Of a stretch of 64,000 nt of DNA, positions 1 to 12,427 are shown piece after piece (position 1 is the stretch's first letter; each line of letters starts with the position of its first letter). The DNA comes from Pipra filicauda. Lineage: Eukaryota > Chordata > Aves > Passeriformes > Pipridae. Location of the stretch: positions 558,001 to 622,000 of the forward strand of contig NW_024104084.1 in assembly GCF_003945595.2 (NCBI RefSeq), in the 5' to 3' direction. A program made the position numbers and the translations under genes. A model generated the notes under the pieces. That model did no database searches. It was given only the letters and a program-made list of their open reading frames with translations, and was not told the origin of the DNA.

Positions 1-36
1 CAGTTATTAGTTGTTTTTTCTTTGATTTGGATTTCT

Positions 37-53
37 TTTTTTTTTTTTTTTTT
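37..53. repeat. Poly-T tract
   Basis: A run of about 17 T residues precedes a short G-rich stretch. Nothing beside it identifies it as the tail of a minus-strand retroelement. The remaining bases up to about 390 are AT-rich and hold no recognisable gene. Confidence 0.8.
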
Positions 54-389
54 CGGAGGGGGAAGTTATGTAGCAAATATTTTATATGCTTGTTCGGCAT
101 TCTTCAAATGTCTTTAGTTTTCCAGAACAAGTGAAGTGTACATCAAAGTCATGAAAAGAGTCAAAGGACAGTTTTATCCTGGCTATTTCATAGCAGCAAT
201 AAAAGCAAAGGAGAGAGTATCCAGAAACAACAGTTTTGGTAAGAACCAAAGGTAGTAGACCATACCAGGATGAGGTCTGGAAAATATAGACCAACGTGTA
301 TAGGCCATGCTTAGATAAGAAGAGGGAGAAGTTACTTCCTTCCCTGTCGCTATCAAAATTCTTATCCCCCTTTTAGCCTGGGACAGAGA

Positions 390-712
390 ACTGTTTCTAA
401 GTATCTGAAGGGAGTGTTTCAAGGGGCTGGAGCCAGGCTGTTCTTGGTGATACCAAACAATGGGATGAGTGGCATTAGGCAGAAACCAGCAGACGGGAAG
501 TTCTGTTTGAACATGAGGAAGAATTTCTTTAATGTGCAGGTGACTGAGCACTGGAACAGATTGCCCAGAGAGGTTGTGGAGTCTCCTTCCCTGGAGATGT
601 TCCAAAGCCATCTAGACATGATCCTGAGCAATGTGCTGGAGCAGGGAGGCTGGAGTAGGTCAACTGCAGTGGTCCCTTCCAACCTATCTGTTCCGAGATT
701 CTTACGGTGAGT
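390..712 (+). mobile_element. CR1 LINE, 5'-truncated 3' fragment
   Basis: The sequence follows the CR1 pol C-terminus and 3' UTR. A frame at 414-710 reads through FCLNMRKNFF and [18 protein letters not shown], which correspond to the CR1 motifs usually written LDIRKNFF and [16 protein letters not shown]. It ends in a CR1-type tail with GGTCCCTTCCAACC near 670-685. There is no ATTCTATGA repeat at the very end, so the tail has decayed. The minus-strand open frames here are shadows of this element. It is a dead copy. Confidence 0.85.
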
Positions 713-1834
713 TCAATTACACCAAAAACATGCTGCAGCTCAAGGTCAGGGAAAACAGAACAATTATGCCAAACTTGAGAGACTGGACACCAATCAGCAA
801 AGTGACAATTGAATCCATTGCTGCAGACAAAATGCTGTAGTAAACATTCGAGAGAAAGAGAAGGGAGAGGGAAGGAGGAAAAGAAAGAGGGAGATATTCA
901 TTTTTATCACATTAGGATTGATTTAAAGATTGTTTGGAAGCTACTTTCATTTTCATTTTAATATTATTAGGAGATAGCAGCATGTAACAGGCTTTGACAC
1001 TGAATGCTATGCTTTGCATCGGTTGCAGAAGATGCCTGGGGAAGCAGGGGGGAGCAGGTAGGAATTGATCAGATTCTTTCTTTTTTCATATGGGAGGGAA
1101 AAAGTTGTGTGACATTTACAAAGTCATCTGTCACCTGAACAACAGGCTGGAAGACAAGTTCCTGCATTTCATGCTTTATATCTTATTTTAACCCCCACAC
1201 AACCATTTTTCTTGGCCTGAAGTTAAAGGGAACACTCCACTTCCAGTGATGAAAATCAGTTACTTCTACTTATCCATCTACTATCTCTCTCACCATTCAT
1301 TCATTCATTGCTCTACCATATTGTTCTCTCTGCACCTCAAATCCATTGTCAGCTGGTTTTCAGATGAAAACATGGATTTATACCTGGACTTTCACTAACC
1401 TACCAGCTCTAATAAAACATTGCCAATAGTTGTTAAAGTATGTTACAAATAATTATAATAATGAAATTTGAGATTTATGACATGTCTTGTTTTGGGGTTT
1501 TGATTTTCCTTTTGACAAGAAATCTGACAAAGAAAGACATGGAGTGTATTGACAGGTGTTAAATGGTGAAATAGCAGTCAAACAGGAACTGCTGTATCCC
1601 AAGTCTGTGCTCTGAAATCATAGTTTATGAACATACAGTACAAGATTTATGTCAGTACTGTGGTTTGACTGCATGCTTTTAAGGACATTGCCTTTAAATT
1701 CTGGGCTTTATTTTTCCCATTCGCAAAATATTTTTTTATTCATTTCATCCCAAATCCCAGAACAGACAGTCCAGTTATTGATCATTAAAATCCGATCAGG
1801 GTTACATTGCTCAAGGAAGAAAGGAGGTGACTAA
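713..1834. other. Noncoding stretch without recognised features
   Basis: AT-rich sequence. The only local structure is a purine-rich run at about 849-896 (GA-rich with few pyrimidines). I see no exon-like open frame, SINE or LTR. Confidence 0.55.
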
Positions 1835-1835
1835 G

Positions 1836-2205
1836 GATCACAGGATCATAGAATCATAGGATTGTTTGTGTTGGACAAGGCCTCTAAGACCATTGATTCC
1901 AACCATTAATGAAGCACTGCCATGTTACCACTAAACACTGCCCCTAAGCGCCACATCCACATATTTTTTGAATCTACTTCCAGGGATGGTGACTCTGCTA
2001 CTTCCTTGAGCAGCCTGTTCTGATTCCTGAGCACCCTTCAGTGAAGAAAAATTTTCAGATATCCAACCTAAAACTCCTGGCACAACTTGAGGCCATTTTC
2101 CCTCATCCTGTCACTTGTTAACTGGGAGAAGAGAGTGATCCTCACCCAGCTACCACCTCCTTTAAGGACAGATACCTGAGGGAGGGAGGTCAGAGCAGAT
2201 TATTA
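1836..2205 (-). mobile_element. CR1 LINE, 3' fragment, minus strand
   Basis: It begins with the reverse-complemented CR1 end (ATCATAGAATCATAGGATTG at 1848-1867). It continues with complements of the CR1 3' UTR (GGCCTCTAAGACC, CCAACC) and of the pol C-terminal region (CCAGGGATGGTGACTC, AGCAGCCTGTTCTGA). The 5' boundary near 2205 is approximate. No open frame of pol remains, so this is a decayed 5'-truncated copy. Confidence 0.88.
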
Positions 2206-5200
2206 TGGAAAGCCTAAAACACTGAAGCACCAGCCCAGATGTGAGGCATGTGTCACTGTGCAATACCTCATGTTCTCCAGTCTGTTCGGTTTGCTGCTCT
2301 TCATGTCTTTTTAATACAGAGGGTTGTCAAGCAGCCCCTGATGTTTCACCTGGACATCACCTTAGGTTTTACTGCTTCAATTGAGGAGTGAAAATTTTAA
2401 TTCTTCCTCCATTTGGAGGTTACAGAGAGTAGAGAGGAGATGGAGGGGAGGATCCTGGATACTTGACTTATCTTCGTGGCCAATTAAAATCTGGAATAGG
2501 GCATAGGACCCCAAAAATATATTGGAATGAGTACAGCACAAGCAGCTGAAAGCCTCTGAAAGACATTATTCTTCTCTTCTTTCCTAAAATATGGCATCTG
2601 GGATATCAGATATACTCATGACCCCCCACCAGAGCTGGTCTGCAGTGGCATCTTACTTTAAATGCGGAACAGCTTCTTCGGTGATAACACTGTGCATGGC
2701 AAGCAGGATAAGAAATCAGTCAGTTTACGGATCGATGGTACATTTCCAGTTGCATCTCAGCCTGGGGAAACATGCATGTTTCTGCTGAAGTCAAACACCT
2801 TCCCAGAGGGAACCTACATGTCTCATTTTCTTGTGGAAATCATAGGTCTCATCAGTGCAGTAATTCAGTGTGTCTCAAATATTTCAGATTAGGAAGGACA
2901 GCAATAATCTTTTTCTTTTTCCTTTTCCCCAGAGGAGGGAAATTGCTTTATTTGCTGAGCTGTGTCTGTGTCTGTTTCTCTACAGGTACTTATGTGAAGA
3001 AATTATTGAGGTAGAGTTGAGTTTTGCATTTGGATTTGAATGTGAGTTGTCTGAAAGCATGGCCAGGCTAGAAAACAGCATAATTTGAAGAAACTCACTG
3101 CTCAGACAAGATATGAATAGAGGGAACTTTCACGTTATTATTGCAATGATTGGTGGAGAGAAGGATAACTTCTTATCTTAATTATTTCTGCATAACCCAG
3201 ATGCCTGGGAATCATGGAGACCAGAACTCAAGAGCCAATCTCTTGCTATCAGTTGCTGGCAAGACATATTTTTTCCTGGTTGAATGACAGGTTGAATACT
3301 CATGTTTAGTTCTAATATTTCTCCCATTTACCTTGGCTTAGCCAAGAATAATCAACTTATACGGTGAATCTCTTTATATAGGTAGGATTTGCTTTGTATC
3401 ATCTGAAGAGGATACTGTGGTTGGAGTAATGCAGGTTTAACTCCTGCAATAGGAGGGATCACAGTCTACTCTGTTTGACTTCTGAATAAATAAGTTTTCC
3501 ATATTCTGACTTTGAAACAAAAGTGTTAGTGTCTTATCTGCCTGCATATAGCAAAGGTATTTAATTCCTGGTTGGGTAGACCAGTGTCCTTAGCAGTTTT
3601 GAGGTAGTTAATGAGTTTTATCATTCCAGGTGCTTAGTTTTCTTTTACAAATGTAATAACTGGGATCATAAGCTTTGGGTTGTGCTTCCATTGCAAAGGG
3701 CAGGCACCTATTCCTAATTCCACTGGATTAGTCAGGATAAACCCTGTTGCCCTGCTAGTTACTGCAATACTACACTGGATGAAAACCCTTACCTAGGTAC
3801 CTTGAATAATTTGTTTTTAATTATACTATCTTTAGAACATCTCTGTGACAAGTATTAAACTGAGTGGTAAGAATCATGCCCTGGACTTGAATGAGATTCC
3901 ACATCTGGCAGAGCCAAAATGAGCTCTGGTTTAAGCTTCACCAATGCAGAAAGAGCTACATCAAGTTTATGCTCTTGTAACCTAAACTGCAGTCTATCCA
4001 TCTGACTTTATTCTTGTAAGAGTCAATCCTCTTTACATTTACAGTTTAGATGACATCCTTCCTGTCTGATACCTTTCATTCTGCAGTGAATTATTGCCTT
4101 TCAATGGAGCAGAATTAGCTCAGACTCTCTCCGTCAAAGTTCATTACAACTGTGTTACAAACCTTATCTGCAGACACATCTAAGTAAATGTAATCATTTG
4201 TGCTTCTAACACTCTGAATTTAAAACTACTATAAATAATAATTATTGTGCTAAATAACTAGAGCAAAGGCTGTTCAAAATAAGTTTTTACAGCTCTTGGT
4301 CAAATCTGTTGTAGGTGTAAATTGAGGAATAGAGTAAGACTTACACTAGCTAAATAGTGTAGCAAATCTTGACAATGAGCCTGGCTCCTAAGAGCAGCAC
4401 AAAAGCCTCAAGCCAGCTGTTCTGTCTGGTTTATCATGAACCACTGCCTGTGAGCAGAAAAGAGGGTCTGAGATGCTCTGAGGTTTATTAACTGCAGGTG
4501 TAACAGCCCCCTGCACTGTCTCCAGAGGAACTTCACAGTCCATGGTGACACCAGTGGGATTACAGTAGCAATACGTGTGGCCCACCACCTTTCCGAACCA
4601 TCATGTAAATACCCAGTTTCATTTTCAGTAATGACACTGCAGGTAGGTTGCTAAAATGGGTTACTCACATGGGAGGACCAGGAGATGTTTATAGCTTCGC
4701 ATCTCTGTTTCCTGCCCATGTTTTTCTTGCTCTTTCATCATGACTGTGCACTTTCCATTTGCTGCTTCTCCCTGTAGTACAAATCTCTTCCCTCAATTTG
4801 CTCCCTTGAACCTCATTTTCTGCTATTTTAACTTCTACTCTTAGCACGATCTATGCTTCATCAATAAATCTCTCCTACTCATTTATCTCCCTGAGAATCT
4901 CAGTTCCTATTTCTATCACTTTTGCTCTCTACTAAGAGTCCTTTTCTAGTGTGACATCCCAGCACACTTAATCACAACATGGAATAGGGAGATGCCTTCT
5001 ATTAGCGTGGCTGGCACAGCACAGAGAAAAATTTGTTGCCAACAATGGCAATGAATAAACCTTTCCAATGATCATCATCATGATCAAGTGATATATTTCA
5101 CACATCCCAGAGGCTTTAACCCATGTCAGAACATTATTAAGGAATTGGTGAAATTGGAGGAGGCACCTGGGTTGTCAGACTCAGGTTCTCTCTGCTCTAG

Positions 5201-5434
5201 AGGGATTTTTTTTAGAAAAGTAAACAGCTAAACCTGCAGATTTCTACAAAGTGCCAACCCTGTCTCCTTCATTTTCCAGTCAACATTTCCTATTTGGACC
5301 CATAGGGGACATAAAAAGACAGCTACAGAGGGAATAGCTCTTGAATTTAACATATCATTATATTCAGTACTTTGTTTAGGTTTTCTTTTTTGTTTTAAAT
5401 TACATGGCTGCATCTAGCTCATGTCCAGAATAAT
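2206..5434. other. Noncoding stretch without recognised features
   Basis: Mixed AT-rich sequence with only short chance open frames. A pyrimidine tract ending TTTCTCTACAG near 2985 resembles a splice acceptor, but no convincing exon follows it. I recognise no transposable element here. Confidence 0.5.
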
Positions 5435-5514
5435 TCCATTTTATACACAGTTCAAAACTCACTATTTTGCACTCACTCCATTTTATACACAGTTCAAAAC
5501 TCATTGTTTTGCAA
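5435..5514. repeat. Tandem duplication, 42-bp period
   Basis: Two adjacent copies of a 42-bp unit beginning TCCATTTTATACACAG (at 5435 and 5477) run through CAGTTCAAAACTCA in both. They differ at a few bases in the second half, so the duplication is not brand new. No gene is associated. Confidence 0.85.
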
Positions 5515-5896
5515 GAAAAAAGGCAGCAAAGAGCTGGTCCTTATATTTACAACTTACAAAACAAAATAAATATTTACAGAGCTACATGCATGTGTGTATA
5601 AGTATTTCTTCCTTATCATCAGTTCTCTGCACTGAAAAGACTTTGCTTTGGCTTGGTTTATAGCATCTTCTACTCCATCTAGAAAAATATGTTCTATATT
5701 GTCTTTTCAATCAAAATCTCCAGCTCCAGGAGATTTTAGATTGGTGACCATAGTCAACTGAATTTGGCCAACATGTCATTTGGCCAACAATGTAATGCAC
5801 ACGCGTGAAAACTACTCAGACATTTTCACTGAAAACAATTTGTATTTAATAAAGACATTTTATTCATTATCTGGCATATTTGCAAATAAATAGTGT

Positions 5897-5922
5897 GATA
5901 GAACACAGTGCTGTGTTCTATC
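5897..5922. repeat. Perfect inverted repeat, 12-bp arms
   Basis: The arms GATAGAACACAG and CTGTGTTCTATC are exact reverse complements separated by TG. The arms contain AGAACA and TGTTCT half-sites of the steroid-receptor type, but 8 bp apart rather than the 3 bp of a classical response element. Confidence 0.8.
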
Positions 5923-6052
5923 GAACTGAAATAATAGCTAACATGTGGACTCTTATCCATTTATTCATTTACTCTAAAAAAACCCAAACAAACAACTTAT
6001 TTACACAATCTGGAATTCACAAGGAGGAAAAAAAACACCTGGATCCTTTTGT

Positions 6053-6072
6053 GAAAAAAAAAAAAAAAAAAA
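6053..6072. repeat. Poly-A tract
   Basis: About 19 consecutive A residues inside AT-rich noncoding DNA. No retroelement body is recognisable upstream. Confidence 0.8.
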
Positions 6073-7844
6073 GAAGTTTGTGTGTATGAAAAATTTATAT
6101 TTCTGTAATATGCAGGGTTGTTTTAAAATGGAGGATATTTATCTAACACAATAAATATAAGTCAGGATCTACATCAAATGCCTTCCACACCTCTTTAGAT
6201 CCACTTTTGTCTCCTTTGTTTACCAGAGACAGAATTATCCTGTAACCGTGTGCAATAATCAGAGACATCTAGTGGCTGACTGATAGACTGCAAATAAACA
6301 TCATCACATCCTGCTCTTCATAAACGTCCAGACACACAAACAGCCTCAGCTGCCCTCGAGTTTTAAGGATCCCTTTCTTCCGGACCTTTCAAGTGAGATA
6401 TTAGGGATTCCTATAATTTCCCCACTCACAGAACTACAGGAGATGCTTCAGAGCTCCCTTCCTGTGGTTCTCTCCAGCGAGAGAGTATTTAGGGATCCTC
6501 TTTTACCTCCTTGGTCTGTGCTTTGCTTAATGTATTCCTGTCTAATCACTTACAATGCATTTCAGCAAACAAACAATTAAAATTAAAAAGGTAACACTGA
6601 AACAGGGGATGCTTATTTTGTCTGACCCTGACAAACAGCAGTGTAAGCTTCTCTCTGTGTAGAAGTCGTAGGGCTAAAGTTACTTCCAGAACCAGATAAA
6701 AATATCTCTGGTTTCCTATTTTGTGTTACTTTGACACTTCCCTGACATTTAATGCTGATGAGAAGAGCAAATATAACCAGTGAGATTTTTCCTTCTTTTT
6801 CTTCTCCCTCTTTGCCAATCCACCCTCCCCAAAAAATCATAAAAAATAGTCAAACTTCTCTGTCCAGGTTTTGTTGAGTTCTGAGGGTTTCTTTGTCTTT
6901 GCTGTTTGTTGTTTATTTTTGTTCAAGGGATTTACAAAGGAAATTTTCTCCTTAAATCTGCAGTTTTTCCCTACCCTGACAGGCTAGTTGATAACATAAA
7001 CCTTTAGACTATATATAAATAACACTAAATATTCTGTTTGTCAATTTCAGTTTGTGCATTCCTCACAGAAAACAAATTTATGGCTGTTTGTTTAGTTTTA
7101 CAGATCCTTGTATCTAAAAATAACAATTTAACTAGTTTGTTGTTTGAGAAAAAAAACATGAAGGAATTTTTTAGAAATTGTCTTAAAGGGAATTTTCTTC
7201 TCTCTTCCTTGAGAATTCTTTTTGCAATGGATCTGAAAGGGAAAGAAGCAGTGATCCCTTTCTACATGAGATACCATTGCCTGCAAAGAAAGGAAAAAAC
7301 AGACGAAACTCCAGAGAAAGTAGTGTCTGGAGAGCAAAGAAACTCCTTTTGTGAAGCAGCTGGCGCAGTCACACCATAAGTTTCCATCTAGTTAAATCCC
7401 TGCTTTCCCTTAAAGCAAACAAACTCCAAAATCACTCAGAACAAACACACTCCAGTCCAAACCAAGTCAAGACAGCAAACAAATACACTCTAGAAAACAC
7501 CAGGCAATTAGACTCCTAAAGTCAGTTTAAACACAGGCACAGCAGATCAGCAAACATGTCCTTCCCCTTATGGAAAACAAACACGGGAGGCAGCAGCGCT
7601 GCTTGGGCTGGGAGCCCTGGACCCCAGTTCCCCAGAGGAAGGAGAGCCACATCTCTCCCATATTGCTGTTGCTGAGTCTGGTTTACTGACAGGGAAAGAA
7701 AATATTGATATAACTTGGCTAATTAGAATTGTCTGTAAGCTTTTCGTGTTATAATTGCTGTTCTATTGGTCGGATGGGGATAGGAAACAGCTTTATAAGA
7801 GAAGGGTGGTATAGTCAGCTGGTTGACTATGAGACAACAACGAG
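6073..7844. other. Noncoding stretch; weak promoter-like motifs at its end
   Basis: Mostly AT-rich with no recognisable gene. At 7766-7800 an inverted CCAAT box (CTATTGGTC) lies about 35 bp before a TATA-like CTTTATAAGAGAAGG, just before the CR1 copy that starts near 7845. This resembles a small Pol II promoter or the 3' part of an old LTR, but no terminal repeats were found. The open frame at 7038-7379 (113 codons) has no recognisable domain. Confidence 0.45.
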
Positions 7845-8112
7845 CTCCTGTAGCAAAGATCGACAGGATCCTGGGCTACATTAGGCAGCACATTGCAAGT
7901 GGGTTGAGGGATGAGATCCTTCTCTGCTCAGCACTGGTGAGATATGTCTGAAGCACTCTGCTCCACAGCACGTGAGAGACGTGGATACATCGCAGAGAGT
8001 CTGCAAAACACCATCAAGATGGTCAAGGAACTGGAGGACATATGAACACAGAGAGGCTGATGGGGATGTCTGTTCACCCTGGAGACAAGACAACTGAGGG
8101 GTTTGGGGTTTT
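7845..8112 (+). mobile_element. CR1 LINE, internal (pol C-terminal) segment
   Basis: The sequence matches the CR1 region encoding the last quarter of pol: GACAGGATCCTGGGCTACAT, then GGGATGAGATCCTTCTCTGC and TCAGCACTGGTGAG. The frame is broken by stops. The copy stops near 8112 and CR1 similarity resumes near 8278, so it looks interrupted by about 165 bp of different sequence. Confidence 0.75.
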
Positions 8113-8277
8113 TTTAACATCTCTGACTGCTTCATAGGTACTTAAAAAAATGTGAAATCACATTATTCCTGGGGAAGTCCAATGAAAAAATGAGAGATAA
8201 CACACAGAAGATAAATATTGCTTTCTCAATTTCTTCATCAGGATAGAGTAGAGTATTCATCTTTAATTTCAGACGTA
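8113..8277. other. Non-CR1 segment splitting a CR1 copy
   Basis: About 165 bp of AT-rich sequence lies between two collinear parts of a plus-strand CR1 copy. It contains a T run near 8110 and an A run near 8144, but I recognise no SINE promoter boxes or LTR ends. It may be an insertion or unrelated sequence separating two independent CR1 pieces. Confidence 0.5.
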
Positions 8278-8622
8278 GCTTAGGGGAGACAATATTGCTC
8301 TCTACAATTGCCTAAACGAATGTTGTCGACAGGTGGGAGTCAGTCACAGGTAACAAGCAGTAGGATGAGAAGAAAGGTCCTCAAGCCACACCAGGGAAGG
8401 TTTAGATTGGATATTAGGAAAAATTTCTTCACTGAAAGGGTGATCAAACACTGGAACAGGCTGCCCAGGGAAGTGGTGGAATCACCATCCCTGGAAACGT
8501 TCAAAAATATGTGGATGTGGTGCTTAGGGTCACAGTTAGTGGTGGACTAACTGTTCCGGGTTAATGACCGAATTCAATTACTTTAGAAGTCTTTTCCAGC
8601 CTTAATGATTCTCTGATTCTGA
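8278..8622 (+). mobile_element. CR1 LINE, 3' end including tail
   Basis: Similarity resumes with TTAGGGGAGACAATATTGCT and continues through the pol C-terminus. A frame at 8308-8550 reads [20 protein letters not shown], a classic CR1 signature. The 3' UTR follows, with TAGTGGTGGACTAACTG, AGTCTTTTCCAGCC and ATGATTCTCTGATTCTGA as the decayed tail. It is collinear with the piece ending at 8112, so both are probably one insertion. Confidence 0.88.
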
Positions 8623-8930
8623 AGAAAAATTTTTTGTGCACCTACATTGCTAGTAGCCTGAGAGCTTCTGTACTAAACACAACAGACTTCACCTTCTAAC
8701 AGCATGTCATTCACAACAATACCACTTATTAGCAATGGAAGATTCAGACACCTTGGTACGAGCTAACTGAAATATTCCTGCTATCCTGTAAGATGCAAAA
8801 GTGTCTTTCTCCTAAGCAGGCAGTATAGGTCTCCAATTTATTTAATCCATTACAGTTCCAAATTTCTAATGAGTTTGCTAAGACCCCTTTTTACAAAATG
8901 AATACTATAGGGTCAGTTACTGAGGCTGAG

Positions 8931-9047
8931 GAATCATAGAATTGCAGGATGGTTTGGAAGGGACCTTAAAAATAATCTTTTTCCAACACCCCTGCCATGG
9001 GCCACTAGATAAGGTTGCTCAAAGTCCTTCCAGGAAACCTTGTGTCT
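8931..9047 (-). mobile_element. CR1 LINE, short 3' fragment, minus strand
   Basis: It starts with GAATCATAGAATTGCAGGAT, then GGTTTGGAAGGGACCTT and CAACACCCCTGCCATGGGCC, the complement of a CR1 3' UTR. It is only about 115 bp long, a heavily 5'-truncated copy. Confidence 0.88.
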
Positions 9048-11995
9048 TTATTTTTCAATTTTTTTTTTCCTGACCTTTTTACATGCATCTAAAAACCTGT
9101 GCTGTGACAGAACTAAGTTAAGTGAACATTCACAGAGCTTTTATACTGGAGTTAGACCGTACTTGTCTCATCTAAAGCTATTTGTAGGAATAATGTTGCT
9201 GATGTGAGTAAACATATAACAGGAGTTTGCATTTACAGGACTACCTCTTCAGATATTTCTTCATTATACTTTGGATATCATACTCAAGCCAGAGGGCACA
9301 AGTCATCTCTAAACTGGAAGAAAACAAACCACAATAGCTATTGCATTCCTATAAATACCTTATAAACTTGAGCTCAGAAGTGTGTGTGCTTATACAGCTT
9401 GCTGCCATTTGTCCTTGCTTGTCTGTAACTTCCAGCGGACAATCATGTGAATAAACCAGTGATGCATTTATGTCTCAATCCAACTGGACAAGGTGCTTCA
9501 CTCTAACATCTAGCATGGAAGCAGACTCTGCCTTTATGTTTGGTTTTTTTTCTTTCAACATTGCAAAATTCTTGTTTTCAGCAGAAGAAAATTCACATGC
9601 TAAATTTTACGCGTGAGACGAAATATCTGTCTGAGTGAAAGATTCCTTTATGTGTCCTGGGCAGTGTGGTGGTTCTGGTGGTCACAGACAGCAAATACAC
9701 AGGCTAATACTGTAATGTAGATAAAGTACAAATCAATACCAACAATGAATTTAAAGGCTACTTCTTGTCCTTTTTTTTTTAACAGAAAAATTATTTTTCT
9801 CCAATAAAAATATTTAAGAAACTTTTTGAAATAGGTATTCTGGTGTGCTTTATGCAAGAGTAAGCCTTTCATATTTGCCAGCTATGGATGGGAAAACCAG
9901 TAGAAAGTGTGAATTTCAGTTGTGAAGCATGTTAATTCCTTAAACAAATTCAGATGAATTCTGTGTGCTATTTACACTCAGGTACTTACCCGATAACACT
10001 GTCCTTTTACCTACCATTTGAATTACTTAATGTGGAAGGTGCTGGGAAAAAAAGAGGTAACTTAACAGTCCTTGCCTCAAAGAAAAGACTATTGGACCTC
10101 TAGGGCAGCTCAGCTGTTCTGTACGATGAAATAAAAGTATAAGGTACCTCAAAGAGTGTTTTCACAAAGAAAAGTCAAGGGATGAGAGAGGAGGAAAAAA
10201 AACCTACACTGAATACCGAGGTCTGCCAGAAAATCTTGGCCATACGTCAAACTCAGACTCCTGATCAAGACTGCAGGTAGCAGCTTCAATCAACTGGTAT
10301 CTGGAAGCCAGGACCCCTCGTCAGGGGCAGTCTCATACATCTCTTCTTTGAATTAAATGCATATGGTTCACTTCTTTTAAGGGAGGCGAGAGGTGTTTTA
10401 CCACACAGCTCTTTTCTGATCTCTCACTGGCTATGACATACTCCAGGAACCTAAAATCTCCATTCCTGTACCCTGACAGAGTGTTCCTCCCTGTCTCTCA
10501 GGCTATGCAGGGTGGATTGAGAGGGTCCCCAAGCGGGAGATCCCATGCTCGCTCATGTACTCCCAAAGCGCACATGGAGAGCACGGGATGCTTCCCGGGG
10601 GCAGAGCTCTGGTGCCAGGGGCTGCACACGTATTTTGCAATTTGAATAAGAAACTGAGATAGTTCTGGGTAGATACATACAGAAACCACCACATGGATTT
10701 ATGCAAGATGAGTACCCCAGGGGAGTGACAGCACTACAGCCATGTCCTTTGGAGGAGACTGGGATGTGGGAATAGTGTGTTATTTCCAACATTTCTTCAG
10801 GAGGATGAACAATCTGTTTGCTTAATGCCCTGGACATGTCTGTTGTAGCAGAGAAGAGCACAGCTGTGGAGGAACCTTCTGGTCAGAGAAGAAGGTTTGA
10901 AGACTGTCTTCCACCACTGAATAACAGCACCAGGGCTTCTCCATCCCATCTGTACAAGTTGCTCTATTTTGAGGGAGCCTCTTGGCTTTAATGTATGAGT
11001 AGAAACTGTGGGTCCAAAGGGGAACGTTGTAGTTTCCAACTATTTCATGGATATCAGGGGCAGAAACCAAGGCTAGATACCCTCCTCTTTACTTCAGTCT
11101 GTAGTAGGAACCAACCCAGAATGCACTAAGTCAATAACAGGGATTTCATTAATTTCAGTAGGGAGTAGTTTAAGCCCCACATGTTGCAAGAACATTACTT
11201 AGACACATCGAAAGATGAAGCAAATAGGATTGGTTTAGTGTTATCATGAAAAGCTATTTGCAGAGAAAACATTCCCTTTGACTGAAAAAGTTCACTTTTA
11301 AGTAACTTTCCTGCTTTTCTTTTGGGAAAAGGAGAGACAAATAAAAATCATATTTTAAAAAACAAGAATTTTTGAAATATGATGAAATTTAAACCCCAAA
11401 ATAATACATAGAAAATTAACTTACTCGTTTTCTTCTTTCAAACATTTATTTTATTGTTTTGAAAACTGTATATTATTTTTATTTCAGGTTTCTATGAAAG
11501 TAAAATGGGATTTTATTATATGAAACATTTTTACCAGAATCCACAGGCACAAAGGAAAAGGTCTTTATGCAGTTTGTTTTAGAAAAGAATGCTTATGTTA
11601 GGGAGGTAGAGGAAAATTTTAAATAAAATCTTGTGATAATCACTGCTGGATTTGATTACCTTTAGCATGTGTACGTTCATTATTTATTTATTAATTTCTT
11701 TTATGTGATTTGTTAGTGAACTGTGTGGATTTTTTTTTTTCCTATATGGGGGAATTCTTGCTTAATGTTTCACTGTTTTTTTTTTCTACCTGTTGTGTCT
11801 GTGGTCTGCAGTGGCAGTGACTTCCTAGGTTTGTTTGCAGTTGTTAGTGCAGATACCGTCATAATCTCCTAGTGACGTAGCAGAACCCTACTGGGCTACA
11901 TGATGTACAACTACTGAATCAAAATACAGCCCCTGAAATATGAGGCAGGAGAATACAGAGAAGGAGACAGAAAGAAAGGAGGAGGAAAAAAAATC
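9048..11995. other. Noncoding stretch without recognised features
   Basis: AT-rich DNA with A- and T-rich runs, slightly GC-richer at about 10500-10640. Overlapping minus-strand open frames at 10500-11070 have no recognisable domains and look like chance frames. I see no repeat family or RNA gene. Confidence 0.5.
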
Positions 11996-12131
11996 GGAAA
12001 ACCAACAGCAACAACTACAAACAAACAAAACCCCAAAAACAAAAACCCAAAACAAAACAAACAAAAAACCAAATAAACAAACAACCTCCCTCCCAACCAC
12101 CAACCAAAAAACCCCCAAACCAAAACAAAAA
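11996..12131. repeat. A/C-only low-complexity tract
   Basis: About 135 bp almost free of G and T on the plus strand, built from irregular AAAC, CAAAC and AACCC units. It produces artefactual open frames on both strands. Equivalent tracts lie at 26477-26660 (other orientation) and 39055-39229. Confidence 0.85.
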
Positions 12132-12365
12132 TTACAAGATACAACATTAATTGATTGATATTGACTGCAGCATCATTTAGCTCTCATGGTTATTCATTCC
12201 CAATATTAAAAATGTAATGTTAATGACTAAGTGCTAGGAGAAATGATGCACAGTCTGATAAAAGTAAATCAAAATTCTGATTGTGATTTTTTTTTGTTAT
12301 GTTTCATGGGTTACATTCCTCCAAAGAATGGAATAGTGTGGGTGGCACTAATGAGACAACACCCA

Positions 12366-12393
12366 TTTATACCTCTGTAGTCAGAGGTATAAA
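12366..12393. repeat. Perfect hairpin, 12-bp stem and 4-nt loop
   Basis: TTTATACCTCTG and CAGAGGTATAAA are exact reverse complements around TAGT. The motif TACCTCTGTA recurs just downstream at 12394-12403. It lies 35 bp before a 12-bp minisatellite. Confidence 0.85.
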
Positions 12394-12427
12394 TACCTCT
12401 GTATTTATTAGACCACATATTAACCTT

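Noticed and set aside
183..611. 142-codon minus-strand open frame
   Set aside because: Most of it is the antisense of the plus-strand CR1 fragment, and it carries no recognisable protein motif.
2950..3088. Splice-acceptor-like TTTCTCTACAG followed by an open frame
   Set aside because: The frame has no recognisable protein content, no donor at a plausible distance and no supporting neighbour exon.
6262..6290. CTCF-like motif on the minus strand (CCACTAGATGTC)
   Set aside because: Two or more core mismatches to the usual CTCF pattern, and a short degenerate motif is expected by chance in 64 kb.
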